This document shows, one piece after another, positions 44,711 to 54,111 of a stretch of 64,000 nucleotides of DNA (its first letter is position 1; every line of letters begins with the position of its first letter). Source of the stretch: Verrucomicrobiota bacterium (GTDB lineage Bacteria; Verrucomicrobiota; Verrucomicrobiia; Verrucomicrobiales; Akkermansiaceae); NCBI GenBank assembly GCA_026397725.1, contig JAPLUI010000487.1:53493-117492 (forward strand), read 5' to 3'. The notes below the pieces were generated by a model. The model made no database searches. It was not told where the DNA came from and worked only from the letters and a program-made list of their open reading frames with translations. Made by a program: the position numbers and the translations under genes.

Positions 44711-45430
44711 ATGAAAAGATCAAACATCTGCATTCTGCTTGCGCTTGCCATGCCTGCAACGGTTTCGGCGGGAGTGACTGCCCCGGAGCTTGTCCCGTCG
44801 CCCATCCAGCCCACCTCCCAGGGCGACTGGATGGCTGGACTGGGAGCCGGCGTGCAGGTTGGCACGCAGGGCGTCGGCATCCACCTCAGCTACAATATCA
44901 CCCCGTCCTTCTACTTGCAGCTTGAGGGCAATTACTTTGACTACAACAAGACGCTCAATATTGCCGATGTTGACTACGAGAGCGACCTTGACCTGTCCAA
45001 TCTGGGTCTTACGGTCAACTATCTGCCCTTTGAGAACTCGGGGTTCAGAATCACCGCCGGCGCATTCTTCGCCAACAACGAGATCAGTTGCACGGCCACC
45101 GGAGCCGGCCAGCAGGTGAGCCTCAACAACGTGGATTACACCTTGGGGGCAAATGATTCCCTCGTGGGTGCCATTGATTACGGCACCTTCAATCCATATA
45201 TCGGGGTGGGCTGGGACTGGGTCCTCGGGGCTGATCGGAACTTCGTGATCGGCCTGGATGTCGGGGTGTCCTATCTAGGCGAGCCGGATGCAACCCTGAC
45301 CGGAACCGGACTGCTGGGGACGAGTGCAGCGGCGAACGATCTTGCCGCCGAGCAGGCTGCGTTTCAGGACGACGTGGAGGGCTACAAGTTCTATCCGGTG
45401 GTGAAGGTCTCCTTCACCTACCGCTTCTGA
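44711..45430 (+). CDS. Outer-membrane beta-barrel protein
   Basis: A 239-residue protein with a signal peptide (MKRSNICILLALAMPATVSAG). Alternating strands (GIHLSYNITPSFYLQLEGNY, GLTVNYLPFENSGFRITAGA, YIGVGWDWVLG) and a C-terminal YRF with terminal Phe are typical of an 8-strand OmpW/OmpA-like barrel. It could be a porin or a surface protein; there is no further domain. Preceding bases 44536-44710 show no recognised element. Confidence 0.8.
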   Translation: MKRSNICILLALAMPATVSAGVTAPELVPSPIQPTSQGDWMAGLGAGVQVGTQGVGIHLSYNITPSFYLQLEGNYFDYNKTLNIADVDYESDLDLSNLGLTVNYLPFENSGFRITAGAFFANNEISCTATGAGQQVSLNNVDYTLGANDSLVGAIDYGTFNPYIGVGWDWVLGADRNFVIGLDVGVSYLGEPDATLTGTGLLGTSAAANDLAAEQAAFQDDVEGYKFYPVVKVSFTYRF

Positions 45431-45503
45431 GGCTCCCGGTGGTGCCGTACTTTTCCGGCGGTGGCCTCCATCATTCCATGGCCGGGCCACCGTCTGAAAG
45501 TCA

Positions 45504-45530
45504 CCTCGGGATTGCCCGAGGCGGGTGTTT
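45504..45530 (+). terminator. Hairpin terminator after barrel protein gene
   Basis: CCTCGGG-ATTG-CCCGAGG (45504-45521) is a perfect 7-bp stem followed by CGGGTGTTTT. It lies 73 bp after the stop and is a plausible rho-independent terminator, though the T run is short. Confidence 0.5.
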
Positions 45531-45561
45531 TGCCGCGTTCCGAATCACCGGGCATGGCGGC

Positions 45562-45602
45562 GGGCAGGATGCCCGGACCACAGTGGTGCGGGCAACCTGC
45601 CC
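45562..45602. repeat. Long extragenic inverted repeat between convergent genes
   Basis: GGGCAGGATGCCCGGACCAC faces 45583-45602, whose reverse complement is GGGCAGGTTGCCCGCACCAC: 18 of 20 bases pair with almost no loop. Between convergent genes, it may be a REP-like element acting as a bidirectional terminator. Confidence 0.7.
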
Positions 45603-45676
45603 GGACTTCAAATCGGCTCATCGGGTTTTCCCGGACCCGATCATTTTCCGGCACGGGTCAGGATGTCTGAACCTGC

Positions 45677-46693
45677 TCATGGTTCAAGCCGTGCCACCGC
45701 CCATGCGGCGTGCTCCGCGATCAGGGGGTCCGGCTCCCCGGCGGCCCGGCGCAGGGCCGGGAGATCGTCGCTGGTGCCGGTGTTACCGAGGGCCACGCAC
45801 ACATTGCGCAAGAACCTCGCCCGCTTGATCCGCTGGATTGGAGAGCGGGCAAACAGCCGCCGGAACCCCGCGTCATCGAGTGCGAGAAAATCCCGCAGGC
45901 GGTTCGCAAAGATTGCCGGCCGCGCGTGAAATGCCAACTCCCGGGACTCCTGCGCAAAGCGGTTCCACGGGCAGACCTCGAGGCACTCGTCGCAGCCGTA
46001 AATCCGGTCGCCCATCGCGGCGCGGAATTCCTCGGGAATCGGTCCCTGGTGTTCGATGGTGAGATAGGCCAGGCAGCGCCGGGCGTCCAGATGGTGCGGC
46101 GCGGTGATGGCCCGGGTGGGACAGGCGCTGACGCAGCGGGTGCAGGTTCCGCAATGGTCGCCAAGCGGCGCGTCCGGCGGCACTTCGAGGGTGGTGAGGA
46201 TTTCCGCCAGCAACAACCAGGTGCCGAGACGGCGGTGGATTTGCATGGTGGACTTGCCGTTCCAACCGAGGCCGGCGGCGCTGGCAAAGTCCCGTTCGAG
46301 TACCGGCCCGGTGTCCACGTAACATCGCTGGACGCCACCGCACGCCCGCAGCGCGGCATCGAACTCCGCGAGCCTGTTCACCATCAGGTCATGGTAATCG
46401 TCATTCCACGCGTAGCGGGCGATGCGGTAGCCGGCGGCGGCGGCATCGCCGCCACCCGGACTACTACCCGGATAGTAGTTCAGGGCCAGGCAGATCACGG
46501 AGTGGCAGCCGGGCAGGACCTCGCGCGGATCACAGCGGCGCTCCGGGTTGCGGGCGAGCCATGCCATGTCGCCATGGCAGCCGTCGGCCAGCCACTGGCG
46601 GAACCCCGGGCCGTGGCTGGCGGCCATGGCACGGGCGATCCGGCACTCATCGAAACCGAGCCGGGTGGCCAGCGATTTTACGGTTCCTTGCAT
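45677..46693 (-). CDS. queG: Epoxyqueuosine reductase
   Basis: A 338-residue iron-sulfur enzyme doing the last step of queuosine synthesis in tRNA, with a cobalamin cofactor. The two 4Fe-4S cluster motifs are CGTCTRCVSACPT and CDECLEVCPWN, with YVDTGPVLERDFASAAGLGW before them, as in QueG. A HEAT-like C-terminal tail (ALRRAAGEPDPLIAEHAAWA) is also normal. It starts 16 bp inside the end of aroK, so the two are one transcript. No other queuosine genes are in the window. Confidence 0.93.
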   Translation of the reverse strand: MQGTVKSLATRLGFDECRIARAMAASHGPGFRQWLADGCHGDMAWLARNPERRCDPREVLPGCHSVICLALNYYPGSSPGGGDAAAAGYRIARYAWNDDYHDLMVNRLAEFDAALRACGGVQRCYVDTGPVLERDFASAAGLGWNGKSTMQIHRRLGTWLLLAEILTTLEVPPDAPLGDHCGTCTRCVSACPTRAITAPHHLDARRCLAYLTIEHQGPIPEEFRAAMGDRIYGCDECLEVCPWNRFAQESRELAFHARPAIFANRLRDFLALDDAGFRRLFARSPIQRIKRARFLRNVCVALGNTGTSDDLPALRRAAGEPDPLIAEHAAWAVARLEP

Positions 46694-47250
46694 GGTGGCT
46701 GGGCCGGGCCGGCGAAAAAGTAGCGGGCGCTTTCGAGGATGCCGGTGGCGATTTCACTGCTGTTGAGGCCGACGGTATCCACCTTGAGATGGGCGCATTC
46801 GCGATACCATGGTTCGCGCTGAGCGAGCAGGCTCTTGATCCGGGCGCCCGGATCCTCGGTGTGCAGCAATGGCCGCTCCTGGTTCTTGCGGGTGCGGCGG
46901 AGAATCACCGCTGGCGGGGCACACAGCCAGACGACATAGCCGAGCCGTTGCAGGCAGGCACGGTTTTCCGTGCGCTCCACCACGCCGCCGCCGGTGGCGA
47001 TGATCCGCCCGGTGTCGGCCGCTCCCACCAACTCCTCCAGCACCTCGCATTCCATGTCGCGAAAGGCGGCCTCGCCATCCTCGGCAAAAATCCGCGCGAT
47101 CGGCTTGCCGGCGCGTTCTTCAATGACCGCATCCATATCCACCAGCGGATAGCCCAACAGTCTCCGCAATTCACGGCCAACCGTGGATTTTCCACAGCCC
47201 ATGAAGCCGATGAGAACGATGTTGTTGGGGAGGGTGGCAGGTTGCTGCAT
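46678..47250 (-). CDS. aroK: Shikimate kinase
   Basis: A 190-residue P-loop kinase that phosphorylates shikimate in aromatic amino acid synthesis. It has the Walker A GFMGCGKSTVGREL, the shikimate-binding VDMDAVIEERAGKPI and ATGGGVV, and the lid QERPLL. It is upstream of queG with overlapping ends. Cytosolic, housekeeping. Confidence 0.93.
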   Translation of the reverse strand: MQQPATLPNNIVLIGFMGCGKSTVGRELRRLLGYPLVDMDAVIEERAGKPIARIFAEDGEAAFRDMECEVLEELVGAADTGRIIATGGGVVERTENRACLQRLGYVVWLCAPPAVILRRTRKNQERPLLHTEDPGARIKSLLAQREPWYRECAHLKVDTVGLNSSEIATGILESARYFFAGPAQPPCKEP

Positions 47251-47336
47251 GGGCCAAGCATAACCTGATTCCGGCGCTGCGTGAAACCGGAAAATCAGGA
47301 ATCGCCAGCGGGCGCGGATGGTGGCAGTCTCAGGCC

Positions 47337-48374
47337 GTGCCCGAGACCCGCATCATTCAAGCTGCCGACGATGACATGCAAGACGCGCTGCGCGAGGCCT
47401 GTGCCTTGTTGCAGCAGGGGGAGATTGTGGCCCTGCCCACGGAAACCGTCTATGGCTTGGCTGCGGATGCTTTCAATCCCACCGCCGTAGCCAAGGTGTT
47501 CGCCGCCAAGGATCGCCCGGCCTTCGACCCGCTCATCGTCCACATTGCCTCGCGCGGTGACCTCAAAACCGTGGCCGTGGTGCCGGACGACATCGCGGAA
47601 ACCGTCACCAAACTCATCAGCACTTTCTGGCCCGGCCCGCTCACCTTGATCCTGCCGCGCCACCCCGACGTGCCGGACCTCGTCACCAGCGGGTTGCCCA
47701 CCGTGGCCGTCCGGCAGAGTGCCCACCCGGTGTTCCGCGCGATCAACAAGGCGCTGGGCCACCCGCTCGCCGCTCCCAGTGCCAATCGCTTCGGCAGCAT
47801 TTCCCCAACCTCCGCTGCCGCCGTCATCAAGGAACTTGGCGGGCGCATCCCGCTCGTCATTGATGCCGGCGCCTGCCGCGAGGGCCTCGAAAGCACCATC
47901 ATCGCCATCGAACCCCGCGAGGGCAAAAAACCGCTCTTCCGCCTGCACCGCGCCGGCCCCATCACCAAGGAGCAGCTCCAGCACTTCGGCAAAGTCGAAA
48001 CAGTCCGCGAGCCCGTCGGCCAGTCCCCGCGTGCCCCCGGTCAGCTCGCCAGCCACTACGCGCCACGGACCCCGCTTTTTTTGTTAGAGAGTCCCGCCGA
48101 TTTCCAACCTGAGCCGGGCAAGCGCTACGGACTGCTCAGCTACACCGGTGCCGATGACGGTCCTTATGTGGCACTCCACGATTGGGAATGCCTCGAAGCC
48201 CTCAGTCCCGGCAGCGGCAAACTGGCCGAGGCGGCGATTCGCCTGTTCTTTGTCATGCGCCGCCTCGATGAAGCCGGCCTTGATGCGATCATCGCCGAAC
48301 CCGTCAGCGAAACCGGCCTTGGCGTCGCCATTATGGACCGCCTCCGGCGAGCCGCGGTTGCTAACAAAACATGA
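47337..48374 (+). CDS. tsaC: Threonylcarbamoyl-AMP synthase, Sua5 type
   Basis: A 345-residue long-form (Sua5) enzyme making threonylcarbamoyl-AMP for the t6A modification of tRNA. The YrdC domain shows GEIVALPTETVYGLAADAF, AAKDRPAFDPLIVHI, FWPGPLTLILPR and PLAAPSANRFGSISPTSAA. A Sua5 C-terminal domain follows after a linker containing the conserved SPRAPGQLASHYAP. The frame begins with GTG at 47337; no clear ribosome-binding site decides it. Divergent from aroK with 86 bp between. Confidence 0.93.
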   Translation: MPETRIIQAADDDMQDALREACALLQQGEIVALPTETVYGLAADAFNPTAVAKVFAAKDRPAFDPLIVHIASRGDLKTVAVVPDDIAETVTKLISTFWPGPLTLILPRHPDVPDLVTSGLPTVAVRQSAHPVFRAINKALGHPLAAPSANRFGSISPTSAAAVIKELGGRIPLVIDAGACREGLESTIIAIEPREGKKPLFRLHRAGPITKEQLQHFGKVETVREPVGQSPRAPGQLASHYAPRTPLFLLESPADFQPEPGKRYGLLSYTGADDGPYVALHDWECLEALSPGSGKLAEAAIRLFFVMRRLDEAGLDAIIAEPVSETGLGVAIMDRLRRAAVANKT

Positions 48375-48464
48375 CTTAGGACGACAGGCCCGCACGGCAT
48401 CCTCGGTTCAATCGCCGGGATTCCCGTGGACCTGATCTGGTCCGGCCGCAGCGAGCGCCGGGAC

Positions 48465-48789
48465 TTAGCCACAGCGGTGTGGCGCGGCGCTTCCCACCGC
48501 ACTCCATACCTTCACCTGCGCAGGCGCGAGCCAAAGTCTGCAGTGCGGTGGGAAGGGCGCAGCCCGCCACACCGCTGTGGCTCAACCGTTAGAGCTGCGG
48601 GGTCCCCATGAGGCACGCCGAAGATTTCAATATTCAACATTCAACATTCAACATCCAATGATCAAGTAAGAGCAAGAAATGACACCGCATCGGCACTGCT
48701 GCCACCCGCAAACCCATCCGCGGATGATTCACGAATTCGTCTGAAACGCCAACAAGTGCCAACTCGTTTTCCGCCGGGATCGGGAACTG
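48465..48789. repeat. Composite repeat element, copy A
   Basis: It consists of a long palindrome (48465-48585, arms beginning AGCCACAGCGGTGTGGCG and ending CGCCACACCGCTGTGGCT-like), a tract with tandem ATTCAAC units (48630-48655) and a 150-bp unique part up to 48789. The whole is repeated in reverse orientation at 63656-64000. The unique part reads in one frame IPAENELALVGVSDEFV in both copies, but no start or family is recognised. The 567-bp gap between tsaC and the - strand glycosidase-like gene contains nothing else that I see. Confidence 0.8.
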
Positions 48790-48941
48790 TGAACCGGTTG
48801 GGCTGGTTCCCTGCTCCGGCTCCGGATCGCCCTCGACCATGAGCGGGCAACGGCCAGCGGATTTCCTCCGCGCATTGGTGCAACATGGGCACCGGCGGCT
48901 GGGAACCCGCCGCTCCGTGAGACGCCCGCCCGCTGGAGTGG

Positions 48942-51353
48942 CTATTGGGGAAAGATCCAGCGGCTGTCGAAGCCGGGAATCGTTTCACCGCGCTGGATCT
49001 TCCAGTAGCGGTCCACGTAGATTTCCACACCCTTGCGGTAGCTCAGGTCCGGGGCGGCATTGCGGGTCCACTGCAGCTCCAAGTGGCGGGCGTCGGCCGG
49101 CATTTCGAGCACGCGGTCCTTGGCCTCCACCACCCGGCCATCCACCTTCGCCGCACGCAGGTCCATGAACCACGGGAGGTGAAAACGCAAGCTGGCGGGA
49201 GCCTTGCGCCATTGCGCGTCGAGCTGTACGCTCGCACCTTCGGCGGTGGCGTCAATGGTGTAGGAGAGCAAACCGAAATCGGTCGGGGCCTTGGTCACCC
49301 GCACGCGGCGGCCGGCTTCCAGCCAGGTCGGCGCGAGAGCCGACGCGAGATGAAGGACGGGTTCCTGCATGTCCTCGCGCACCAGCATGTTGCGCAGGCA
49401 CTCGTTGTAGCGTGCGGCGCACCAGCCGTGGGGCGGATAGTTGTTATGGAAGTTGCGGTCGCGCCACGCCCAGATGTCATATTCGAAGCCGGTGTTGGTG
49501 CTGCCGGTGTGGACGAGGAAGGAATAGAAGTCGGTGACCACCTCGCGGTCCATCCCCAGCGCCAGCAGGGTCTCTAACACCTGGAAGGTTTCGTAATGGT
49601 GGATGACGGTGTGCTCGGGCTGCGACCAATCCGCTCCCGTGGCATCCTTGGCCTGGCGGACCTTGAAGGCGTTGTGCTCGTAGGTCATGATGCCTTCCTG
49701 ATAGGCATAGTCGCGCACTGTCCTGACGGTGTTTTTGACCATCGGATCGGATGCGGCGATCACGCCGAACGGATAGACGCCGCCCGAGGCATTCTCCCAG
49801 TCCATGCCGGCCAGCGGATCGTCCAGGCCGGGCGGAATGTAGCCGCCGGTGCGGTCGGTGATCGCCTTGAGCCGGACCATGAACTTGGCCAGATAGTCAT
49901 CATATATCTTCCCGAAGCGGCGGGCATCCTCATCCATGCCGACGGCGGTGGCCAGCTCGGCGGCATCCTTCAGGCCGCGCAACACCCAGAAGCTGTGCCC
50001 GGTGTAATGACCGTCGATCCGTTCGTTGTCATAGGGACCTGCGGCCGGCCACAGCCCCCACGCGTCCTTGGCCCGCTCGGCCTCGAGTTTGGCGACGTGG
50101 CCGGGCACGGCCGGATAGACGCGTTCCGCGAAGGCGCGGTCGCCGGTGATCCGGTAGTGGGCGGCCAGGGTCCACAGCGCCTGGCCCCAGGCATCCGGAT
50201 GGGTCGCCCGCAGGCCGCTGAGCTTGCCATCCCCGTCCTTGAGCAGGACGTGCTCGATGCATTCCGCGGCGATCCGCGGCAACCCTAACATGTCATAGGT
50301 GTGGATGATGAAGGCGGCATCGCGCGAGAAAAACTGGTTGTATTGCACGTCACTAACCGTCTGGATGTAGGTCTTGCCATCCGCCTGCAGGTCGCGGGCC
50401 ATGAGGTCGTACATCAGCGAGGACTTTTGCATGTCCATGACCTTCTGCTCGGGCACCTCGAACCCCGCACCCGCATTCAACTGCTGCTGCCAGAACTGAC
50501 TGCTGCGGGCCAGATAGTCGTCGAAGCCAGCGGTGGCCACCTCCTTGACCTGCTCCGCCCGCGCGGCGGCCACCGGCACCCAGGGCATGGTCACCTCGAC
50601 CGACGCCGATTGCCCCGGCGCCAACTGGATCACGAACTCGAACGGTTCGACGTTGGCGGCGGCCTCCAACACCTGCCAGCCGGACTGGTCCGGCTGATAG
50701 CGGAAGATCAGGTGCTTGCTATCGGTGCGATAGACCGTGCCGCCATCGCGCACCTCGGTGGTCTCCCATAACTTCCATGGCTGCCAGGTCGCCTGGTCAA
50801 TGAAGCGCTCGGCCCACCACAGCGGCTTGGTGTGATCGAAAAACGGATGCCGCCAGGCCCCTTCGTGGTCGAACACCCGCGCCCCGACGGCGGCCCGCTG
50901 CGGATTCTTGCCGGGGTTGGTGGCGGTGATGCGCACGAATCCTAACAGGTTGCCGTGCGGGTCCAGTCCGACCGGCGCGGCAAAGGCCTTGACCCGGTAT
51001 TCGAGGCCGTCAAGCAGCGACCCGTAGTTGAGCACCGGCAGGCAGCCGCCGTCGAGTGTGCGGACGCGACTGTTGAGCCGCTTGAGCGGCGTGCCCGCCC
51101 ACAAGGTCAGCTCGCCCCAATAGGCGCTGTAGGCCCCGTCGCCGGTCAACTGGAACGCCTTGGGCGCGTCCATGAATCCGAGCGCGTCGCTGGGGGTTAG
51201 AAAATAGTTGAACGGCCCGCGCAGGTCGTGGCTGCGCTCGTCGAGCTGCGGGTCGTGGAGGTAGGTCTGGGCCGGTGCCGCCTGCGGGCCGCAGGACAAG
51301 GCCGCGATCACCGCCTGGCAACCGCATAGGATGGTCGATGTGTGTTTGTTCAT
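48942..51353 (-). CDS. Secreted six-hairpin glycosidase-like protein
   Basis: An 803-residue protein with a signal peptide (QAVIAALSCGPQAAPAQ). A beta-sandwich region (30-300; LAPGQSASVEVTMPW) is followed by an (alpha/alpha)6-barrel-like region (about 310-660): YNQFFSRDAAFIIHTYDMLG, DAWGQALWTLAAHYRITGD, GHYTGHSFWVLRGLKDAA and TNTGFEYDIWAWRDRNFHNN. The end is a short beta domain. This arrangement resembles GH15, GH63 and GH78-type inverting glycosidases, but I cannot assign a family or name the acids with confidence. No partner genes adjoin it. Confidence 0.65.
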   Translation of the reverse strand: MNKHTSTILCGCQAVIAALSCGPQAAPAQTYLHDPQLDERSHDLRGPFNYFLTPSDALGFMDAPKAFQLTGDGAYSAYWGELTLWAGTPLKRLNSRVRTLDGGCLPVLNYGSLLDGLEYRVKAFAAPVGLDPHGNLLGFVRITATNPGKNPQRAAVGARVFDHEGAWRHPFFDHTKPLWWAERFIDQATWQPWKLWETTEVRDGGTVYRTDSKHLIFRYQPDQSGWQVLEAAANVEPFEFVIQLAPGQSASVEVTMPWVPVAAARAEQVKEVATAGFDDYLARSSQFWQQQLNAGAGFEVPEQKVMDMQKSSLMYDLMARDLQADGKTYIQTVSDVQYNQFFSRDAAFIIHTYDMLGLPRIAAECIEHVLLKDGDGKLSGLRATHPDAWGQALWTLAAHYRITGDRAFAERVYPAVPGHVAKLEAERAKDAWGLWPAAGPYDNERIDGHYTGHSFWVLRGLKDAAELATAVGMDEDARRFGKIYDDYLAKFMVRLKAITDRTGGYIPPGLDDPLAGMDWENASGGVYPFGVIAASDPMVKNTVRTVRDYAYQEGIMTYEHNAFKVRQAKDATGADWSQPEHTVIHHYETFQVLETLLALGMDREVVTDFYSFLVHTGSTNTGFEYDIWAWRDRNFHNNYPPHGWCAARYNECLRNMLVREDMQEPVLHLASALAPTWLEAGRRVRVTKAPTDFGLLSYTIDATAEGASVQLDAQWRKAPASLRFHLPWFMDLRAAKVDGRVVEAKDRVLEMPADARHLELQWTRNAAPDLSYRKGVEIYVDRYWKIQRGETIPGFDSRWIFPQ

Positions 51354-51582
51354 ATCTTGAGAGACTGGTTGAAAATTGTAGGTTCAGGATAACGTGTTCC
51401 GTGGTCGTGTCAACACCTCAAGTGCAGGCCCCATCACCAGATGGGGCAAGCGGTGAGGCGGGGTCGGAGCTAAGAAAATCATTCAAACAAGTCGGCGGGT
51501 GATGGTCCTTCCGCTGCCGCTTGCTTGGCATGCGGCCTTTCTTGATTAAGAACAGGAATTCGCGATGAGGTTCTTCCGCTTC

Positions 51583-51708
51583 AGTCTTTGCACTTGTTTT
51601 CCCGACCATCTGCAAAATATGGGGAAGCAGCTTGAGCTTCGAACCAGCGTATTTGATGCCCTCCGTGCTTGGTGCGTCAAATACCTGATCACTGAATAGG
51701 CTTAGATT
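51583..51708 (-). pseudogene. 5' stub of D12-class DNA adenine methylase
   Basis: From Met 51708 (inside the end of the transporter gene, other frame) the reading is MNLSLFSDQVFDAPSTEG then IKYAGSKLKLLPHILQMVG. The latter is the SAM-binding start of MethyltransfD12 (Dam-like) enzymes, which usually read GxKYxGSKxKLLPxI. After about 40 residues it dissolves into basic sequence ending at 51418. Catalytic DPPY and the rest are missing. Remainder of 51354-51688: nothing else recognised. Confidence 0.6.
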
Positions 51709-53338
51709 CATCATGTTCCAGATCAGTGTAAATTGGGCGATTATCGTCAATCCCAAGGGTGGCATTGATCCCGTTGGACTTGGTACGACTTTGGGTTTCG
51801 GCGAGCCGGCGGATCCAGCGGCCGTAGGCCCAGATCAGAGCGGCGGAGACCACGCCGACGAATGCGAAGAAATACCAGGTGGCACCGATGTGATGGCTCT
51901 GATAGAGCAGGCGGGTCAGTGCCTCCGGGGACTCGCCGGTGAAGGCGACCAACTTGTGAAAGGCCTCGCCGGGGGGCAGCACACCCACCGTGACTTGGGC
52001 CGGATCCAGGCCCCGCTCCACCAGCATCTGGCGGGCGAACACGTCCTTGTCGGACCACAGGTAATAGAGTTGCGGACCGACTTTGCCCTCGATGGTCGCG
52101 CCGATGAGAATCGGTGCCTGTGAGAAGCCGATCCACATTGCCTTCTTGTCGGGTGGCGCGATGTTGCCGAGAAACTCGCTGTATTTCGGCCCGGTGAGCA
52201 TTTCGCCCACGCTGAAGATGACCATGGCCGCGACGCAGCACCAGGCCAGGGTGGACAGGCCGAAGAGCGTGAGCGCGGCCACCACCAGCATGGTGCCTAG
52301 CAGCAGGCTGTTGGTCGCCCGCATCCTGGCGCTGATGCCGGCGACGATGAAGCAGGTGAGCATGATGATGCCCGAGTTGATGTTGACGATTCCCTCGGGT
52401 TCGATTTTCATGCCGCCCTCGGGCATGCCCAACAGGAAGTGGATCACACTGCTACGGGTGCCATCCGCGCCAAACAGGGTCTGCACGATCGCGCCGGTAT
52501 CGACCCAATCCTCGATGTACTTCGGCAGCACGTCCCACAGCATCGGGAACATGAACCACCACAGTGAGAAAATCAGCAGATAGAGATGGAGGTGGGGTTT
52601 TTTCAGCTCCTGTAACGACTCGCGGAACAGGCTGGTCTCGCTGACGTGCCCGGCCTTGACCTGGGCGCGGCGGGCGAGCCGGTCCTGCTTGCCGGGCTCC
52701 TGATAGGTCAGCAGGAACAGGAAGTTCAGGCAGATGAAGGCGGCATTGGTGAAGAAGACGTATTGCCACGCCATTTGCCGCATTTGCATCGCGATGAGCG
52801 GCCCGATCCAGCCGCCGATGTTGACCGTTTGATAGAAGACCCCCCATGCCACCGAGCTGTTGCGGCGGTTGCAACTGAGGATCAGCGTGCCCTGGATCCC
52901 CGGCTTGAAGATGGCGGTCCCCATGGCCAGACACATCGCCCCGGCGAAAAACCCCCAGTAACTGTGGAAAAACGCCATCAGCAGGTAGCCGGAGCACTGG
53001 ATGATCGTGGCGATGAAAATCGTCTGCTTGTAGCCGTAGCGGTCCGAGAGCCCGCCGGTGAAGATCGAGCCTCCCGACTGGATCAGGGTCCAGGCGGATA
53101 GCAGCCAGCCGAAGGTGGCCATGGTCTCGCCCAGCCCGCCGTCGCTTTTGGCACGGGTCACATACAGGGTGGAGACCGTCCGCACGCCGTAAAACGCCAG
53201 GCGCTCGATCATTTCCATGCCGCCGACGATCCAGAACACGTAGCCCAAGCTGCCCAGCGCGGCCCACAGCCCGAGCTGTTTGACGTCATCCAAGGTCGTT
53301 TCGTGGTGTGGGTGTTCCGGCTCGGGAGCTTGGCTCAT
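51689..53338 (-). CDS. POT/PTR-family MFS transporter
   Basis: A 549-residue membrane protein from Met 53338 (MSQAPEPEHPHH). Many transmembrane helices are visible, with MEMIERLAFYGVRTVSTLYV in the first helix (the ExxERxxYY-like motif of proton-coupled oligopeptide transporters), GGLSDRYGYKQTIFIATI in the 2-3 loop and FLGNIAPPDKKAMWIGF late. It probably imports di- or tripeptides or related solutes with protons across the inner membrane. The motif lacks the standard Tyr-Tyr, and the substrate may differ from peptides. The following stub overlaps its 3' end. Confidence 0.8.
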   Translation of the reverse strand: MSQAPEPEHPHHETTLDDVKQLGLWAALGSLGYVFWIVGGMEMIERLAFYGVRTVSTLYVTRAKSDGGLGETMATFGWLLSAWTLIQSGGSIFTGGLSDRYGYKQTIFIATIIQCSGYLLMAFFHSYWGFFAGAMCLAMGTAIFKPGIQGTLILSCNRRNSSVAWGVFYQTVNIGGWIGPLIAMQMRQMAWQYVFFTNAAFICLNFLFLLTYQEPGKQDRLARRAQVKAGHVSETSLFRESLQELKKPHLHLYLLIFSLWWFMFPMLWDVLPKYIEDWVDTGAIVQTLFGADGTRSSVIHFLLGMPEGGMKIEPEGIVNINSGIIMLTCFIVAGISARMRATNSLLLGTMLVVAALTLFGLSTLAWCCVAAMVIFSVGEMLTGPKYSEFLGNIAPPDKKAMWIGFSQAPILIGATIEGKVGPQLYYLWSDKDVFARQMLVERGLDPAQVTVGVLPPGEAFHKLVAFTGESPEALTRLLYQSHHIGATWYFFAFVGVVSAALIWAYGRWIRRLAETQSRTKSNGINATLGIDDNRPIYTDLEHDESKPIQ

Positions 53339-53538
53339 GCGCGAGGAATCGGTGAAAGCGCGGCTTTGTTCAAGCCGCAAATCACTCCGGCGTGGATTCC
53401 TCGCTTGGACCGGGCTGCTCCCACAGTCCGGCGGGCGCTCCGTGCCGTGTCTGCGTGGCGGGTCCGGCCGTGCCGGATTTTGCAGTCGGGGAATGTTGTG
53501 CTGGTCATTGGCACCAAAACATCATTGGCTCGGCCCGT

Positions 53539-54111
53539 ATGAATCAGCTTCCGAAGACATTCAGCCAACCCAATTTGTTTGCAGGCGGCATGGGCAATGT
53601 GGTCATTGTCCGGTACAAGTCAGGCGGGCGGGTGGAAGCCGGGGTGTTCCTGTTGGACACCTATTGCCTGGGAGTGAAGAACGCGTTTTTCCATCAATGC
53701 CATGAGGATGCTTTCCCGGATTCTCTGGAACGCATTTTCAAGGATGTCGATGGCGGCCTGCCCGAGGAGCATTCCGGCGCCTGGGGCCGGAAATTGGTGG
53801 AGGAGGCTGCGGCATACGCCCAGGCTTTGGGCTTTGCGCCGCATCGCCATTACAAGCAAGCGGCGCGGGTCTTTGGCGGCATCGATCCAAAGGACTGCGC
53901 CGAAACATTCGTCTTCGGGAGCGATGGCAAGCCGCTGTTCATCGCGGGCCCGAATGATGGGAAGGCCAAATGCAACCTGATCCTCAGGGTGCTCACCAAG
54001 AAATTGGGACCGCAGGGGTTTCACTTCATGGTGCCGCAGGATGGAATGGAGGCTTTCTTCGCCGACGGCGAGGCTGATGATGATGAGGAGGAGGAGGAGG
54101 AGGATAAGTAG
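53539..54111 (+). CDS. Conserved hypothetical protein with acidic repeat tail
   Basis: A 190-residue protein from Met 53539 (MNQLPKTFSQPNLFAGGMGN). The core has VVIVRYKSGGRVEAGVFLLD, YCLGVKNAFFHQC, and LVEEAAAYAQALGFAPH. I recall similar domains in uncharacterised proteins, some attached to SEC-C metal-binding tails, but cannot give a function. The last 12 residues are DDDEEEEEEDK from a (GAT)3(GAG)6 triplet run, and this end overlaps the 3' end of eda on the other strand by 91 bp. Confidence 0.7.
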   Translation: MNQLPKTFSQPNLFAGGMGNVVIVRYKSGGRVEAGVFLLDTYCLGVKNAFFHQCHEDAFPDSLERIFKDVDGGLPEEHSGAWGRKLVEEAAAYAQALGFAPHRHYKQAARVFGGIDPKDCAETFVFGSDGKPLFIAGPNDGKAKCNLILRVLTKKLGPQGFHFMVPQDGMEAFFADGEADDDEEEEEEDK

